From Nitrospirales bacterium (GTDB lineage Bacteria; Nitrospirota; Nitrospiria; Nitrospirales; UBA8639): a stretch of 38,329 nucleotides of DNA. The stretch spans positions 1 through 38,329 of the forward strand of contig BQIU01000035.1 in the NCBI GenBank assembly GCA_021603905.1, read 5' to 3'. A model generated the notes under the pieces. It had not been told where the DNA came from and searched no databases. It saw only the letters and a list, made by a program, of their open reading frames with translations. The position numbers and the translations under genes are program-made. Each line of letters starts with the position of its first letter. Position 1 is the first letter of the stretch. This document shows, in pieces, positions 9,162 to 16,533 of this stretch.

Positions 9162-10388
9162 ATGAAAACGATCATTGTCCAAGGTGATGGTCTCACGTCT
9201 CATGCTCTTCCGGAGCTTGATGGACAGACGCTTCTGCAAGTTGCGAAAACCCCAAATTTAGACGAGATGGCGAGCCGGGGAGAATTCGGCACGCTGACTC
9301 TGGCGTCCCAAACTATTCCGCTCTCAAGTGCTGTGGTTCATTTGTCTCTGCTTGGATATGACCCCAGTCGATACTATTCTGGGCTGGGGCCATATGAAGC
9401 CGCGAGCTTGGACATTGTTCTTGAACCACATGATATGGCATTTCTTTGCCAATTCGTGACCTTGGGTTCAGTCAATGGGCGGGGGTATGACAAAAAACTA
9501 GGACCTTCCCTCACGTTGGATGACGAGGAGGCCGGAGGTCTCGACACAGAAGATGCGAAGGAATTGATTGCCATTGCCAATGAACAACTTGGGTCCGAAG
9601 CGATTCAGTTCTATACTGGTGAACGACATCGCCATTTAATGGTGTGGATTGGAAGTCCAAGCCGTTGTCGCTGTTACGATCCTCGGGCGGCTCGTGGGCG
9701 AACGATTGAACCATTCCTCCCATCTGGGAAAGGCGCGGATGTGGTTCAAGAGCTCATGGAAGCCTCCCGCGTTCTTCTTCGGCATCATCCAGTCAATCAA
9801 GAACGTGAGCAAGCAGAGATCAATCCAGCAAATTGTCTCTGGTTGTGGGGGCCTGGTAAGGCGATTGAATTGCCTAAATGGAAAGACCGGTGGCCGATTC
9901 CAAATGTCACCATTTCACCTTCAAGTGTGCATCGAGGCATTGCAATGAGTGCAGGTATGGACGTGCTGAATCCTCTGATCCATACGGAAGATGATTCGCA
10001 TGACCTGAGTCAATATGTGGAATTATGTTTGGCTGAAATTCAGACGAGAGACATCGTGTATTTGCATGTACCCATGCCCGATACCGAAGGAACAACTGAT
10101 ATGCAGGCAGCGATTCATACGATAGAAATGTTTGATGCGCAGGTCGTTGGTCCTCTTATTCAAGCATTTTCTGAGAAGGGCAATTGTCGTCTACTTGTCG
10201 TTGGATGTCGCGCTGGTGAAGACGCTCAGGTGTCAATGCTCTTCCCAACTCCCTATGCGTTGTATTCACCATTCGAGTCACGGCATACGCAGTCACAATT
10301 CTTGTTTGATGAAATCCATGCGGTCAAAGGTCCTGTTCGAGATGCCACGAGGATTCTTGCACGGATGCTCGCGACAGAGGCCTCCTGA
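9162..10388 (+). CDS. aPGM-family (alkaline phosphatase superfamily) protein with lost metal ligands; proposed homoserine kinase position
   Basis: The 408-residue product resembles the archaeal-type cofactor-independent phosphoglycerate mutase family: GDG at 8-10, TLLQVAKTPNLDEMASRGEFG, HLSLLGYDPSRYY, GPYEAAS and a C-terminal HVPMPDTEG. In true aPGM enzymes the nucleophile context is PGSD and later motifs are DEAGH and LPDH. Here they read PLSSA, DTEGT (from about residue 307) and VVGCRAGE (about 345). The serine and the first Asp (D9) remain, but the Asp after the serine and at least two His/Asp metal ligands are replaced. A family of this type, described as proposed homoserine kinase, is known beside hom and thrC in genomes lacking ThrB, and this gene sits between thrC and lysC. 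The role is inferred; the residue changes argue against mutase activity. An in-frame TTG two codons upstream is an alternative start. The gene overlaps lysC by one base. Confidence 0.85.
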   Translation: MKTIIVQGDGLTSHALPELDGQTLLQVAKTPNLDEMASRGEFGTLTLASQTIPLSSAVVHLSLLGYDPSRYYSGLGPYEAASLDIVLEPHDMAFLCQFVTLGSVNGRGYDKKLGPSLTLDDEEAGGLDTEDAKELIAIANEQLGSEAIQFYTGERHRHLMVWIGSPSRCRCYDPRAARGRTIEPFLPSGKGADVVQELMEASRVLLRHHPVNQEREQAEINPANCLWLWGPGKAIELPKWKDRWPIPNVTISPSSVHRGIAMSAGMDVLNPLIHTEDDSHDLSQYVELCLAEIQTRDIVYLHVPMPDTEGTTDMQAAIHTIEMFDAQVVGPLIQAFSEKGNCRLLVVGCRAGEDAQVSMLFPTPYALYSPFESRHTQSQFLFDEIHAVKGPVRDATRILARMLATEAS

Positions 10389-11620
10389 TGGCATTACTTA
10401 TTCAGAAGTTCGGTGGGACTTCCGTTGGAAGTGTAGAGCGAATCCATGCCGTGGCCGATTTGATTGAGCGAACAGCTCGTGATGGCCATCAACTCGTCGT
10501 GGTGCTTTCAGCGATGAGCGGAGAAACCGATCGCCTTCTGCGGTTAGCGCGCGAAGTCTGCGACGTTCCGGACGAACGGGAGTTAGATATGTTGCTGTCT
10601 TCTGGAGAGCGAGTCACCATTTCGTTAATGGCGATGACGTTACGGGAACGCGGGATTCTTGCTCAATCCTTTACTGGTCGACAAGTCGGGATTGTGACGA
10701 ACAATTCTCATACGAAGGCTCGGATTTCACGAGTTGCGGCAGACCGAGTTAAAGTCGCGTTGTCAGATGGGGTCATCCCGATTGTGGCAGGCTTTCAAGG
10801 CATTAATGAGTCGTCAGATGTGACGACTCTTGGGAGAGGTGGTTCCGATTTGACCGCTGTTGCGCTGGCTGCGGCCTTAAAAGCAGATCGATGTGTGATT
10901 TATACGGATGTTGACGGTGTGTATACCGCAGATCCCAATGTGGTCCCGAATGCCAGAAGGCTTAGCGTACTTTCCTATGAGGAAATGTTAGAATTAGCTA
11001 GTTTGGGAGCAAAAGTCTTACAAGCACGGTCTGTGGAGTTCGCGGCCAGGCATCATGTGCCGCTTGAAGTCAAATCAAGTTTTATAGAAGGGCAGGGAAC
11101 ACTTGTGACGCAGGAACACGCTGATATGGAGAAGGTACTCGTCTCTGGGGTTGCCGGAGATCTGAATCAAGCGAAGTTGACGGTTGTGGGTGTGCCGGAT
11201 AGTCCTGGGATTGCCGCTCAAGTGTTTGGGGCTGTGGCTGCGGAAGGCCTCAATGTCGATATGATTATTCAAAATATCAGTCAAGATGCTTTAACAGACA
11301 TTTCGTTTACTGTTCCGCGAGCCGAACTTACTCAAGCGCTGACCATTGTTAAAAAGGTGGCGGCGATGATCAATGCACGTGAGGTTGAAGTTAAAGAGGA
11401 TATTGCCAAGGTTTCACTCGTAGGAGTGGGTATGCGGTCGCATTCAGGCATTGCGGCTCGTATGTTTCAGGCACTGTCCCGTGAAGGCATCAATATTATG
11501 ATGATTAGTACCTCTGAAATTAAGGTGTCCTGTGTCGTGGAAGAAAAATATTTAGAATTATCGTTACGGTCATTGCATAATGAATTTGAATTGGATAAAG
11601 ACCCAACCACTCCTCAATAA
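10388..11620 (+). CDS. lysC: Aspartate kinase
   Basis: Aspartokinase phosphorylates aspartate, the first step to lysine, threonine, methionine and diaminopimelate. The 410-residue monofunctional enzyme has the kinase signature QKFGGTSVGS with the catalytic Lys7, the LSSGERVT loop, GRGGSDLTAVALAAAL, and YTDVDGVYTADPNVV for nucleotide and substrate binding. Two ACT regions follow in the C-terminal third (about residues 265-400), including VVGVPDSPGIAAQVFGAVA and VSLVGVGMRSHSGIAARMF, which bind the feedback effectors lysine and/or threonine. Its ATG shares one base with the preceding TGA (TGATG). In this family an internal start can give a separate ACT-domain beta subunit; I did not find a convincing internal ribosome site. 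Confidence 0.97.
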   Translation: MALLIQKFGGTSVGSVERIHAVADLIERTARDGHQLVVVLSAMSGETDRLLRLAREVCDVPDERELDMLLSSGERVTISLMAMTLRERGILAQSFTGRQVGIVTNNSHTKARISRVAADRVKVALSDGVIPIVAGFQGINESSDVTTLGRGGSDLTAVALAAALKADRCVIYTDVDGVYTADPNVVPNARRLSVLSYEEMLELASLGAKVLQARSVEFAARHHVPLEVKSSFIEGQGTLVTQEHADMEKVLVSGVAGDLNQAKLTVVGVPDSPGIAAQVFGAVAAEGLNVDMIIQNISQDALTDISFTVPRAELTQALTIVKKVAAMINAREVEVKEDIAKVSLVGVGMRSHSGIAARMFQALSREGINIMMISTSEIKVSCVVEEKYLELSLRSLHNEFELDKDPTTPQ

Positions 11621-11632
11621 TGACGTTCATGG

Positions 11633-13255
11633 ATGGGTGTCGAACACACATTAAACATGACAGATCATTCCCCAGTTAAGCCATTCTTGGAAATCTACGA
11701 TACCACCTTGCGTGATGGATCGCAGGCCGAAGATGTCAGCTTTTCCGTCGAGGATAAAGTCCATATTGCGTTAAAGCTTGACGAGCTAGGCATTCATTAC
11801 ATTGAGGGAGGATGGCCAGGAGCCAATCCAAAAGATATTGAGTTTTTTCGAGTCATCAAGACAACACCATTGAGTCAGGCAACGGTTGTGGCATTTGGTT
11901 CCACACGAAAAGCGGATAATGCCGTACGGAATGATCCAAATATCCAAGCTCTGTTGACAGCTGAGACCGAGACCGTGACATTATTTGGAAAGAGTTGGAC
12001 GTTACATGTGACGGAGGCTTTGGGAACGTCACTAGAGAAAAATGTTGAACTGATCGGTGATTCAATCGCCTATCTCTGTGACCAACAGCGTCGCGTGTTC
12101 TACGATGCCGAGCATTTCTTCGATGGATATAAAACAGATGCAGACTATGCGATGAAAACTTTGAGAAAAGCGGCGGAAGCCGGGGCCGAACGTATCATTC
12201 TCTGTGATACCAATGGCGGGTCAATGCCATGGGAGATTAAGGAAATTTTTGAACATGTCAAGGCTGAATGCTCCGTGCCTCTCGGCATTCATGCCCATAA
12301 TGATGCGGAAATGGGTGTTGCAAATTCCATCATGGCTGTCAATGCCGGCGCACGGCAAGTACAGGGAACCATCAATGGCATTGGAGAGCGGTGTGGGAAT
12401 GCGAACCTTTGTTCCATTGTTGCCAACCTTCAATTAAAAATGAACATGCCGGTTTTAGAGAATGGACGATTAGCTCAACTTCGAAAAGTGTCCTTGTATG
12501 TTTCGGATATTGCGAACCTCCTGCCCAATAAACGTCAACCTTACGTTGGCGATACCGCGTTTGCCCATAAAGGTGGCGTGCATATTCATGCTGTGCAAAA
12601 AAACCCGTTAACATATGAACATGTTCAACCAGAAGATATTGGTAATCACCGACGTGTCTTGATTTCTGATAACAGTGGCAGAAGTGCGGTGCTTGGAAAA
12701 ATTGAAACGTTAGGGTTGAGGCTGCCGAAAGACAATGCACATGTGCAAAGCCTCTTATCGTCTTTGAAGGACCGTGAATATGAAGGCTATCAGTTTGAAG
12801 GAGCTGAAGGATCCTTTGAGCTCATGGTCAAGAAGGCGCTGGGTGAACATACGCCATTTTTTGAGTTATTGGGCTGTCGAGTCATTATTGAAAAACGACA
12901 AACGAATGAGCAACCGGTCATGTCTGAAGCCACGATCATGGTCAAAGTTGGAGAGGTTGTGGAACATACCGCTGCGATCGGGGATGGTCCGGTCAATGCG
13001 TTGGATAATGCCTTGCGAAAAGCACTTGAAAAATTTTACCCACAATTACGAGATGTGAAGCTCTTAGACTATAAAGTTAGAGTATTGTCAGGAAGCCAGG
13101 GAACGGGATCTCGAGTTCGCGTCTTAATTGAGTCTGGTGATCATAAGGGCAAATGGTCAACGGTTGGAGTTTCTGAAAACATTATTGAGGCAAGCTGGCA
13201 GGCATTAGTTGATGGCATAGAATATAAGTTGCTGCAGGAGGAACGGTCCCTCTAA
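11633..13255 (+). CDS. cimA: (R)-citramalate synthase CimA
   Basis: CimA condenses pyruvate with acetyl-CoA to (R)-citramalate, opening the threonine-independent route to 2-oxobutyrate and isoleucine. The 540-residue protein begins with the DRE-TIM metallolyase motif YDTTLRDGSQAEDVSFSV, has the metal-binding HAHNDAEMG and the GTINGIGERCGNANL stretch, and ends in a LeuA-type dimerisation/allosteric domain (about 410-535). Residues after DGSQ (AEDVSFSVEDK) and the 540-aa length fit the CimA branch rather than 2-isopropylmalate synthase; homocitrate synthase is a less likely relative. It starts 12 nt after lysC and ends the operon. The M at 11657 (MTDHSPV) is an alternative start. The operon therefore has a threonine branch and a bypass to isoleucine side by side. 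Confidence 0.93.
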   Translation: MGVEHTLNMTDHSPVKPFLEIYDTTLRDGSQAEDVSFSVEDKVHIALKLDELGIHYIEGGWPGANPKDIEFFRVIKTTPLSQATVVAFGSTRKADNAVRNDPNIQALLTAETETVTLFGKSWTLHVTEALGTSLEKNVELIGDSIAYLCDQQRRVFYDAEHFFDGYKTDADYAMKTLRKAAEAGAERIILCDTNGGSMPWEIKEIFEHVKAECSVPLGIHAHNDAEMGVANSIMAVNAGARQVQGTINGIGERCGNANLCSIVANLQLKMNMPVLENGRLAQLRKVSLYVSDIANLLPNKRQPYVGDTAFAHKGGVHIHAVQKNPLTYEHVQPEDIGNHRRVLISDNSGRSAVLGKIETLGLRLPKDNAHVQSLLSSLKDREYEGYQFEGAEGSFELMVKKALGEHTPFFELLGCRVIIEKRQTNEQPVMSEATIMVKVGEVVEHTAAIGDGPVNALDNALRKALEKFYPQLRDVKLLDYKVRVLSGSQGTGSRVRVLIESGDHKGKWSTVGVSENIIEASWQALVDGIEYKLLQEERSL

Positions 13256-13307
13256 AAGTCCCTCTCTGGAGGCGATTGATTGAGTAATGGTAAGTTGTTG
13301 TTATTCC

Positions 13308-13336
13308 TTGACATTTCATGAAATCGCCTGTACGTT
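13308..13336 (+). promoter_or_regulatory. Candidate promoter with a palindrome in the spacer, upstream of ihfA
   Basis: TTGACA (13308-13313) and TACGTT (13331-13336) are 17 bases apart. The perfect 12-base palindrome ATTTCATGAAAT (13313-13324) lies at the end of the -35 box and in the spacer, where a repressor would occlude polymerase. The -10 match is poor (four of six). It would give a leader of about 180 bases that includes the MITE-like element. Confidence 0.3.
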
Positions 13337-13393
13337 TGAAAAAAGCCTCAGATAAAGTTCTTGAGGCGAGCCAACACGAACATCCATCGTCAA

Positions 13394-13510
13394 CTAGTGT
13401 AGTGAACCGAAAAACCTTAAAAATAAGATGCATGTCTCACTGATGATCATCTCCAGAGCAACAAGAGATGTTTCTTCGGTTATACACGAATTTTTTAACC
13501 ACTACACTAG
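13394..13510. mobile_element. 117-bp MITE-like palindromic element
   Basis: The outer 11-bp arms CTAGTGTAGTG (13394-13404) and CACTACACTAG (13500-13510) are perfect inverted repeats. A second pair, AACCGAA (13405-13411) and TTCGGTT (13475-13481), and a central pair, CATCTC (13448-13453) and GAGATG (13465-13470), are nested inside. There is no open frame. Each end carries a TA dinucleotide, which is what an IS630/Tc1-type insertion would duplicate. The element ends 15 bases before the ihfA ATG, so it forms part of the ihfA leader. A stand-alone RNA hairpin is the alternative reading. Only one copy is in the window. Confidence 0.5.
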
Positions 13511-13525
13511 GGGTTGAGGGGGATT

Positions 13526-13801
13526 ATGAGAAAGGCTGATGTTGCCAACATCATTTGTGAAAAGGTGGGGCTTTCAAAAACAGAAGCGATGGACCGGGTT
13601 GAGGATGTGTTGAACATTCTCAAGGAAAGTCTGAAGAAAGGGGAAGCCATTAAGATTGCAGGATTTGGTAACTTTATAGTGCGAAGTAAGGGGGAACGTA
13701 AGGGGAGAAATCCACGAACAGGTGAAGAAATTGCTATTACCCCAAGACGTGTCGTGACGTTTCGCCCGAGCCAGTTATTTAAGAAGCATGTAAACTCATA
13801 A
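13526..13801 (+). CDS. ihfA: Integration host factor alpha subunit / HU-family DNA-bending protein
   Basis: This is a small nucleoid protein of the HU/IHF family that bends DNA in replication, recombination and sigma-54-dependent transcription. The 91-residue product starts MRKADVANIICEKVGLSK, has the dimer core EAIKIAGFGNFIVRSKGER, the DNA-arm signature GRNPRTGEEIAITPRRVVTF with the tip proline, and ends RPSQLFKKHVNS. The TPRRVVTFRPS context and the downstream merR-like gene match the usual ihfA neighbourhood, so I favour IhfA over HU. The start is the ATG at 13526, with a GAGGGGG ribosome site just before it; a TTG four codons upstream lies at the edge of the MITE-like element and is less likely. 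IHF is a common partner of sigma-54 activators such as the one at 34288. Confidence 0.93.
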   Translation: MRKADVANIICEKVGLSKTEAMDRVEDVLNILKESLKKGEAIKIAGFGNFIVRSKGERKGRNPRTGEEIAITPRRVVTFRPSQLFKKHVNS

Positions 13802-13841
13802 GATTTCGAGGGGCGTGTATGCCTCTTCGGTGATAGTCCTG

Positions 13842-14186
13842 ATGAGTGTGGAGACGAAGCAAGCCGGAAAGACGTGTTATAAGATTGGTGAAGTCGCCGG
13901 TATTACTAAGCTTCCGGCGTACGTCTTACGATTTTGGGAATCTGAGTTTAGCTTCCTTCGACCAAAAAAAAGTCAAGGACGTCATCGGGTCTATTCCCAA
14001 GCTGACATTGAGACTGTGATAGAAATTAAGCGTATGCTCTACGAAGAGGGTTATACCATTGCAGGATTGAAACGGTATTGGTACCGTCGGAAGCGTAGTT
14101 CGAATGTCCCAAGCGCCAGTGGGGAGCGAGTCAAAAAAGCCAAAACTGAATTAAAGAATATTCTTAAGATGCTTGATGATCGATAG
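13842..14186 (+). CDS. MerR-family transcriptional regulator
   Basis: This is a small DNA-binding protein of the MerR superfamily. The winged helix-turn-helix is clear: YKIGEVAGITKLPAYVLRFWESEF, then RPKKSQGRHRVYSQADIETVIEIKRML and the helix EEGYTIAGLKRYW. A short basic linker and C-terminal helix follow, with no effector-binding domain, so the signal is unknown. A one-domain MerR protein directly after ihfA and before tRNA-Pro is a common arrangement in bacteria. The start is uncertain: the ATG at 13842 gives 114 residues, and a GTG at 13815 gives 123 but lies only one base after a GAGGGG sequence. The gap to ihfA is 13-40 bases, so co-transcription is likely. Confidence 0.88.
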   Translation: MSVETKQAGKTCYKIGEVAGITKLPAYVLRFWESEFSFLRPKKSQGRHRVYSQADIETVIEIKRMLYEEGYTIAGLKRYWYRRKRSSNVPSASGERVKKAKTELKNILKMLDDR

Positions 14187-14288
14187 GTTGGTGTAGCTTA
14201 ACAAAAAAGAGCATGACTTGCTTTGATGCGTTGTAAGTACATCCATGTTCAGTTTTCATTGGTGCTGTTATAGAGAAATGATTGTCGT

Positions 14289-14365
14289 CGGGGCGTGGCG
14301 CAGCCCGGTAGCGCACTCGCTTGGGGTGCGAGAGGTCGGCCGTTCAAATCGGCTCGCCCCGACCA
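14289..14365 (+). tRNA. tRNA-Pro (anticodon GGG)
   Basis: The 77-base sequence folds as a cloverleaf. The acceptor arms CGGGGCG and CGCCCCG pair perfectly, the D stem is GCGC/GCGC, the anticodon stem CTCGC/GCGAG encloses TTGGGGT with anticodon GGG, and the T arm GGCCG-TTCAAAT-CGGCT is standard. The discriminator is A and the CCA end is encoded. It reads CCC and CCU proline codons. It stands alone, 102 bases after the merR-like gene. Confidence 0.96.
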
Positions 14366-14434
14366 GATTCCGTACTATTGTGGACTAACATTTCATACAG
14401 AAATCATGAACAGCACAATGTAGGCAGGAGAAGG

Positions 14435-14683
14435 TTAGGCTTGGATGTCATCTTCAATGAGGTCTTCGCTCTCTGGCATACCATACGCAACAAACTTCGC
14501 ATATGATAAGTAAATTCCACTGCTATCCCGCATGGCTCTTGTTCCCGCTTTCATTCTCGCCAGTTTCGTGCTATCAGGTCCATCAGTCTTGTGCAATTTG
14601 CTGACGTATTCATTCAGGACGTCATTGTAGCTTTCCATGGCTTTTTCGACGTTCAAATAGGCTTGCATGATTTGTTCGGTCAT
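14435..14683 (-). CDS. Small hypothetical protein (82 aa)
   Basis: I do not recognise this protein. The frame encodes 82 mostly helical residues with a net acidic tail (MPESEDLIEDDIQA). The first 30 residues (AYLNVEKAMESYNDVLNEY) look amphipathic and the middle is basic. There is no signal peptide or membrane segment. Support for coding comes from a strong ribosome site on the minus strand (GGGGGAA about seven bases before the ATG), a plausible amino-acid mix and the absence of a better frame. It points toward the tRNA gene and stands alone. Confidence 0.65.
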   Translation of the reverse strand: MTEQIMQAYLNVEKAMESYNDVLNEYVSKLHKTDGPDSTKLARMKAGTRAMRDSSGIYLSYAKFVAYGMPESEDLIEDDIQA

Positions 14684-14991
14684 TGCAGATATTCCCCCAT
14701 CTTTTATGTATGAACAAGACCTTCACCATACATGAGCGTCAAATTTGTGGTCAACTTGTTGCTTTATGCAAACCGTTTCTTAGTCATGGGGGTATGCCTG
14801 AGCCACTGGGTTTGACCGTCTTTCTTGAGATCCAGTAAAATGCCCACGCTTTGCGCGTTCATGAGCTGGGGTCGTGCTAGTTTGCTTGACGTGCGGAGGT
14901 CTGTACATACTACCCTCAGTTTCCCTTCCTTTGTCATCAGATAGGTTAGGTTGGTTTGTCAGGGGCATCTGTTTGATCAATGTGTGTATGA

Positions 14992-15105
14992 GTTATAGCC
15001 GATTCAGTTATACCGAAACGATAAATCGCCAACTTGTATAATATTGAAAGCCAATACGTGAGATAACACGTCAATCATGCTCAATACCTCCAAGCGGGTA
15101 TAACC
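14992..15105 (+). repeat. 114-bp dispersed repeat with inverted ends, copy A
   Basis: This copy begins GTTATAGCCGATTCAGTTAT and ends CGGGTATAACC; the ends are imperfect inverted repeats of each other (GTTATAGCCG versus GGTTATACCCG). Copy B at 20271-20384 in the opposite orientation has the same length and matches at both ends and at many internal positions (TACGTGA, GTCAAT, GCGGGTATAACCTT). Weaker similarity continues about 30 bases past the right end (TGTTTGA, CGCTG). There is no coding potential. Confidence 0.7.
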
Positions 15106-15286
15106 TTCTACTGTTTGATGTGGGTAATTACGCTGGGTGAGTCAGGCTGGCTCGACTGGACTTGGATACTTCTAAAGCAAACCTCAACAGGGTTATTCAA
15201 ACGCTCTCGTTTGAGGCATGTCAAAAAATCGTGGTTTTCCTGGCTATCGTGTCCAAGCATACCTGCTTCTCATGATTTGGATTCGC

Positions 15287-15292
15287 TATAAT
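15287..15292 (+). promoter_or_regulatory. Candidate -10 box before the glycosyltransferase trio
   Basis: A perfect TATAAT lies about 47 bases before the ATG at 15339. No good -35 hexamer is found 16-18 bases upstream (TGCTTC is the closest position), so the promoter would be activator-aided or weak. Confidence 0.35.
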
Positions 15293-15338
15293 ACGTTCTT
15301 CAATCAAAAAAGTCCGTGATGTTGCAGCCGATCTTCTT

Positions 15339-16136
15339 ATGATCTCTGACGATTCGCATCCGTGGATTTCAGTTGTCATCCCGATGAAGGATGAACGAGA
15401 AAATATTACTCCTCTGTCTCGCCAGCTGCTCACGTTTCTTTCCAGACGAGAAGAAACCAAAACTGCGCCTTTTGAGATTATCTTTGTCGATGATGGAAGC
15501 ACGGATGGCAGTGACCGTCTGTTTCAAGACCTTGTTCATGAATATTCAGAAATTCGGGTCATTTCTTTTGATCGTAATTATGGACAAACAGCCGCATTTG
15601 ATGCAGGGTTTCGGCATGCCAATGGGGTGTGGATTGTGACGTTAGATGGCGATCTTCAATATGACCCTGATGATATTGGCAAGCTATTACCTCTCGCGAA
15701 TCAGTACGACGTGGTGTGTGGAAGACGTCAACGACGAAATGACAATCTGATTCGACGGTGGTCATCCCGTTTGGCCAATGGCGTGCGTAACGCGGTCATT
15801 CATGATGGGATTCAGGATACGGGATGCTCGCTCAAAGTATTTAAGCGATCGGTTCTCGACCGGATTCCATTATTTCGGGGCATGCATCGTTTTTTCCCTG
15901 CATTAGCCCAAATGTATGGTTTCTCGGTGACAGAAATACCCGTTCAACATTTTCCTCGAGTTCATGGACTGTCAAAGTATGGAGTGGGTAATCGACTGTT
16001 CACCAGTTTATATGATCTCTTTGCCGTACGTTGGATGCAGAGTCGATGTTTGAACTATCAGATTCGCGATCAGCAACATGTGACGAATCACGTTTCATCC
16101 CGTATCTTAAAGAATTCATTGAACGAAAACACCTAA
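15339..16136 (+). CDS. Family 2 glycosyltransferase (dolichyl/undecaprenyl-phosphate sugar transferase-like)
   Basis: The 265-residue GT-A fold enzyme probably transfers a sugar from a nucleotide donor to a polyprenyl phosphate on the cytoplasmic face. The N-terminal ISVVIPMKDERENI, then EIIFVDDGSTDGS, the metal-binding TLDGDLQYDPDDI and QDTGCSLKVFKRSV are the hallmarks of the DPM1/ArnC-type branch. Unlike ArnC or GtrB it has no C-terminal transmembrane pair; the C-terminus ends soluble after FAVRWMQSRCLNYQI. It is followed by a LAB_N membrane protein and a GT39 transferase, so the likely job is to make the lipid-linked sugar donor for the GT39 enzyme. Donor and acceptor cannot be told from sequence. 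Confidence 0.9.
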   Translation: MISDDSHPWISVVIPMKDERENITPLSRQLLTFLSRREETKTAPFEIIFVDDGSTDGSDRLFQDLVHEYSEIRVISFDRNYGQTAAFDAGFRHANGVWIVTLDGDLQYDPDDIGKLLPLANQYDVVCGRRQRRNDNLIRRWSSRLANGVRNAVIHDGIQDTGCSLKVFKRSVLDRIPLFRGMHRFFPALAQMYGFSVTEIPVQHFPRVHGLSKYGVGNRLFTSLYDLFAVRWMQSRCLNYQIRDQQHVTNHVSSRILKNSLNENT

Positions 16137-16200
16137 TTCCTCCCTCTTCAGCCAAAATCGTTCTTTTCGTTAGGACATTTCCTCTTCCAATGGTGAAACT

Positions 16201-16533
16201 ATGACAATGATTGATGGCCTTTGGCTTGCAGTTGAAACCTACTTTTCGAGTATGACCGGAGAGGAAATTGCCTGGAAATGTGTTGGACTCTTCGGAGTGC
16301 TCCTGTTTTTCTCACGATGGATTATTCAGTGGATCGCTTCTGAGAGAAGAGCTCAAAGCCATATGCCGTTGTTATTTTGGTATTTGAGTTTTGCCGGGGC
16401 CGTGATGACGTTGGCCTACGTTCTGTATCTTGGGGATGAAATTCTTATATTAGGGAATAGCGCAAATAGTTTTGTCTATGCACGAAATTTGATGCTGATT
16501 TATCAAGGGCGCAAACAAGTCTCAAATGGGTAA
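16201..16533 (+). CDS. LAB_N (lipid-A-disaccharide synthase N-terminal-like) membrane protein
   Basis: The 110-residue inner-membrane protein has about three hydrophobic segments: WKCVGLFGVLLFFSRWI, LLFWYLSFAGAVMTLAYVLYL and a weaker third near residues 80-95. The motif FSRWIIQWIASERRAQSHMP followed by WYLSFAG is typical of the short LAB_N domain that occurs alone or fused to LpxB. Stand-alone copies beside GT2 and ArnT-like genes are common and are thought to help handle lipid-linked sugars, but no activity is established. Its stop overlaps the next gene by eight bases, which supports co-translation. Confidence 0.88.
   Translation: MTMIDGLWLAVETYFSSMTGEEIAWKCVGLFGVLLFFSRWIIQWIASERRAQSHMPLLFWYLSFAGAVMTLAYVLYLGDEILILGNSANSFVYARNLMLIYQGRKQVSNG

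Larger units (their letters stand above)
14684..15338. other. 655-bp gap without a confident gene
   Basis: A minus-strand frame at 14780-14980 exists but is rich in Arg, Thr, His and Pro, has no clear ribosome site and is probably not real. The stretch holds one copy of the 114-bp inverted-end repeat (14992-15105) and, near its right end, a perfect TATAAT box before the GT2 gene. I see no RNA gene or terminator. Confidence 0.6.

Noticed and set aside
11633..13255. 2-isopropylmalate synthase (leuA) for the last operon gene
   Set aside because: The DGSQAEDVSFSV context and 540-residue length fit citramalate synthase better; the operon context with threonine genes also supports CimA.
14780..14980. 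Minus-strand 66-codon frame as a gene
   Set aside because: No ribosome site, low-complexity basic/Thr/His composition and no recognisable motif.
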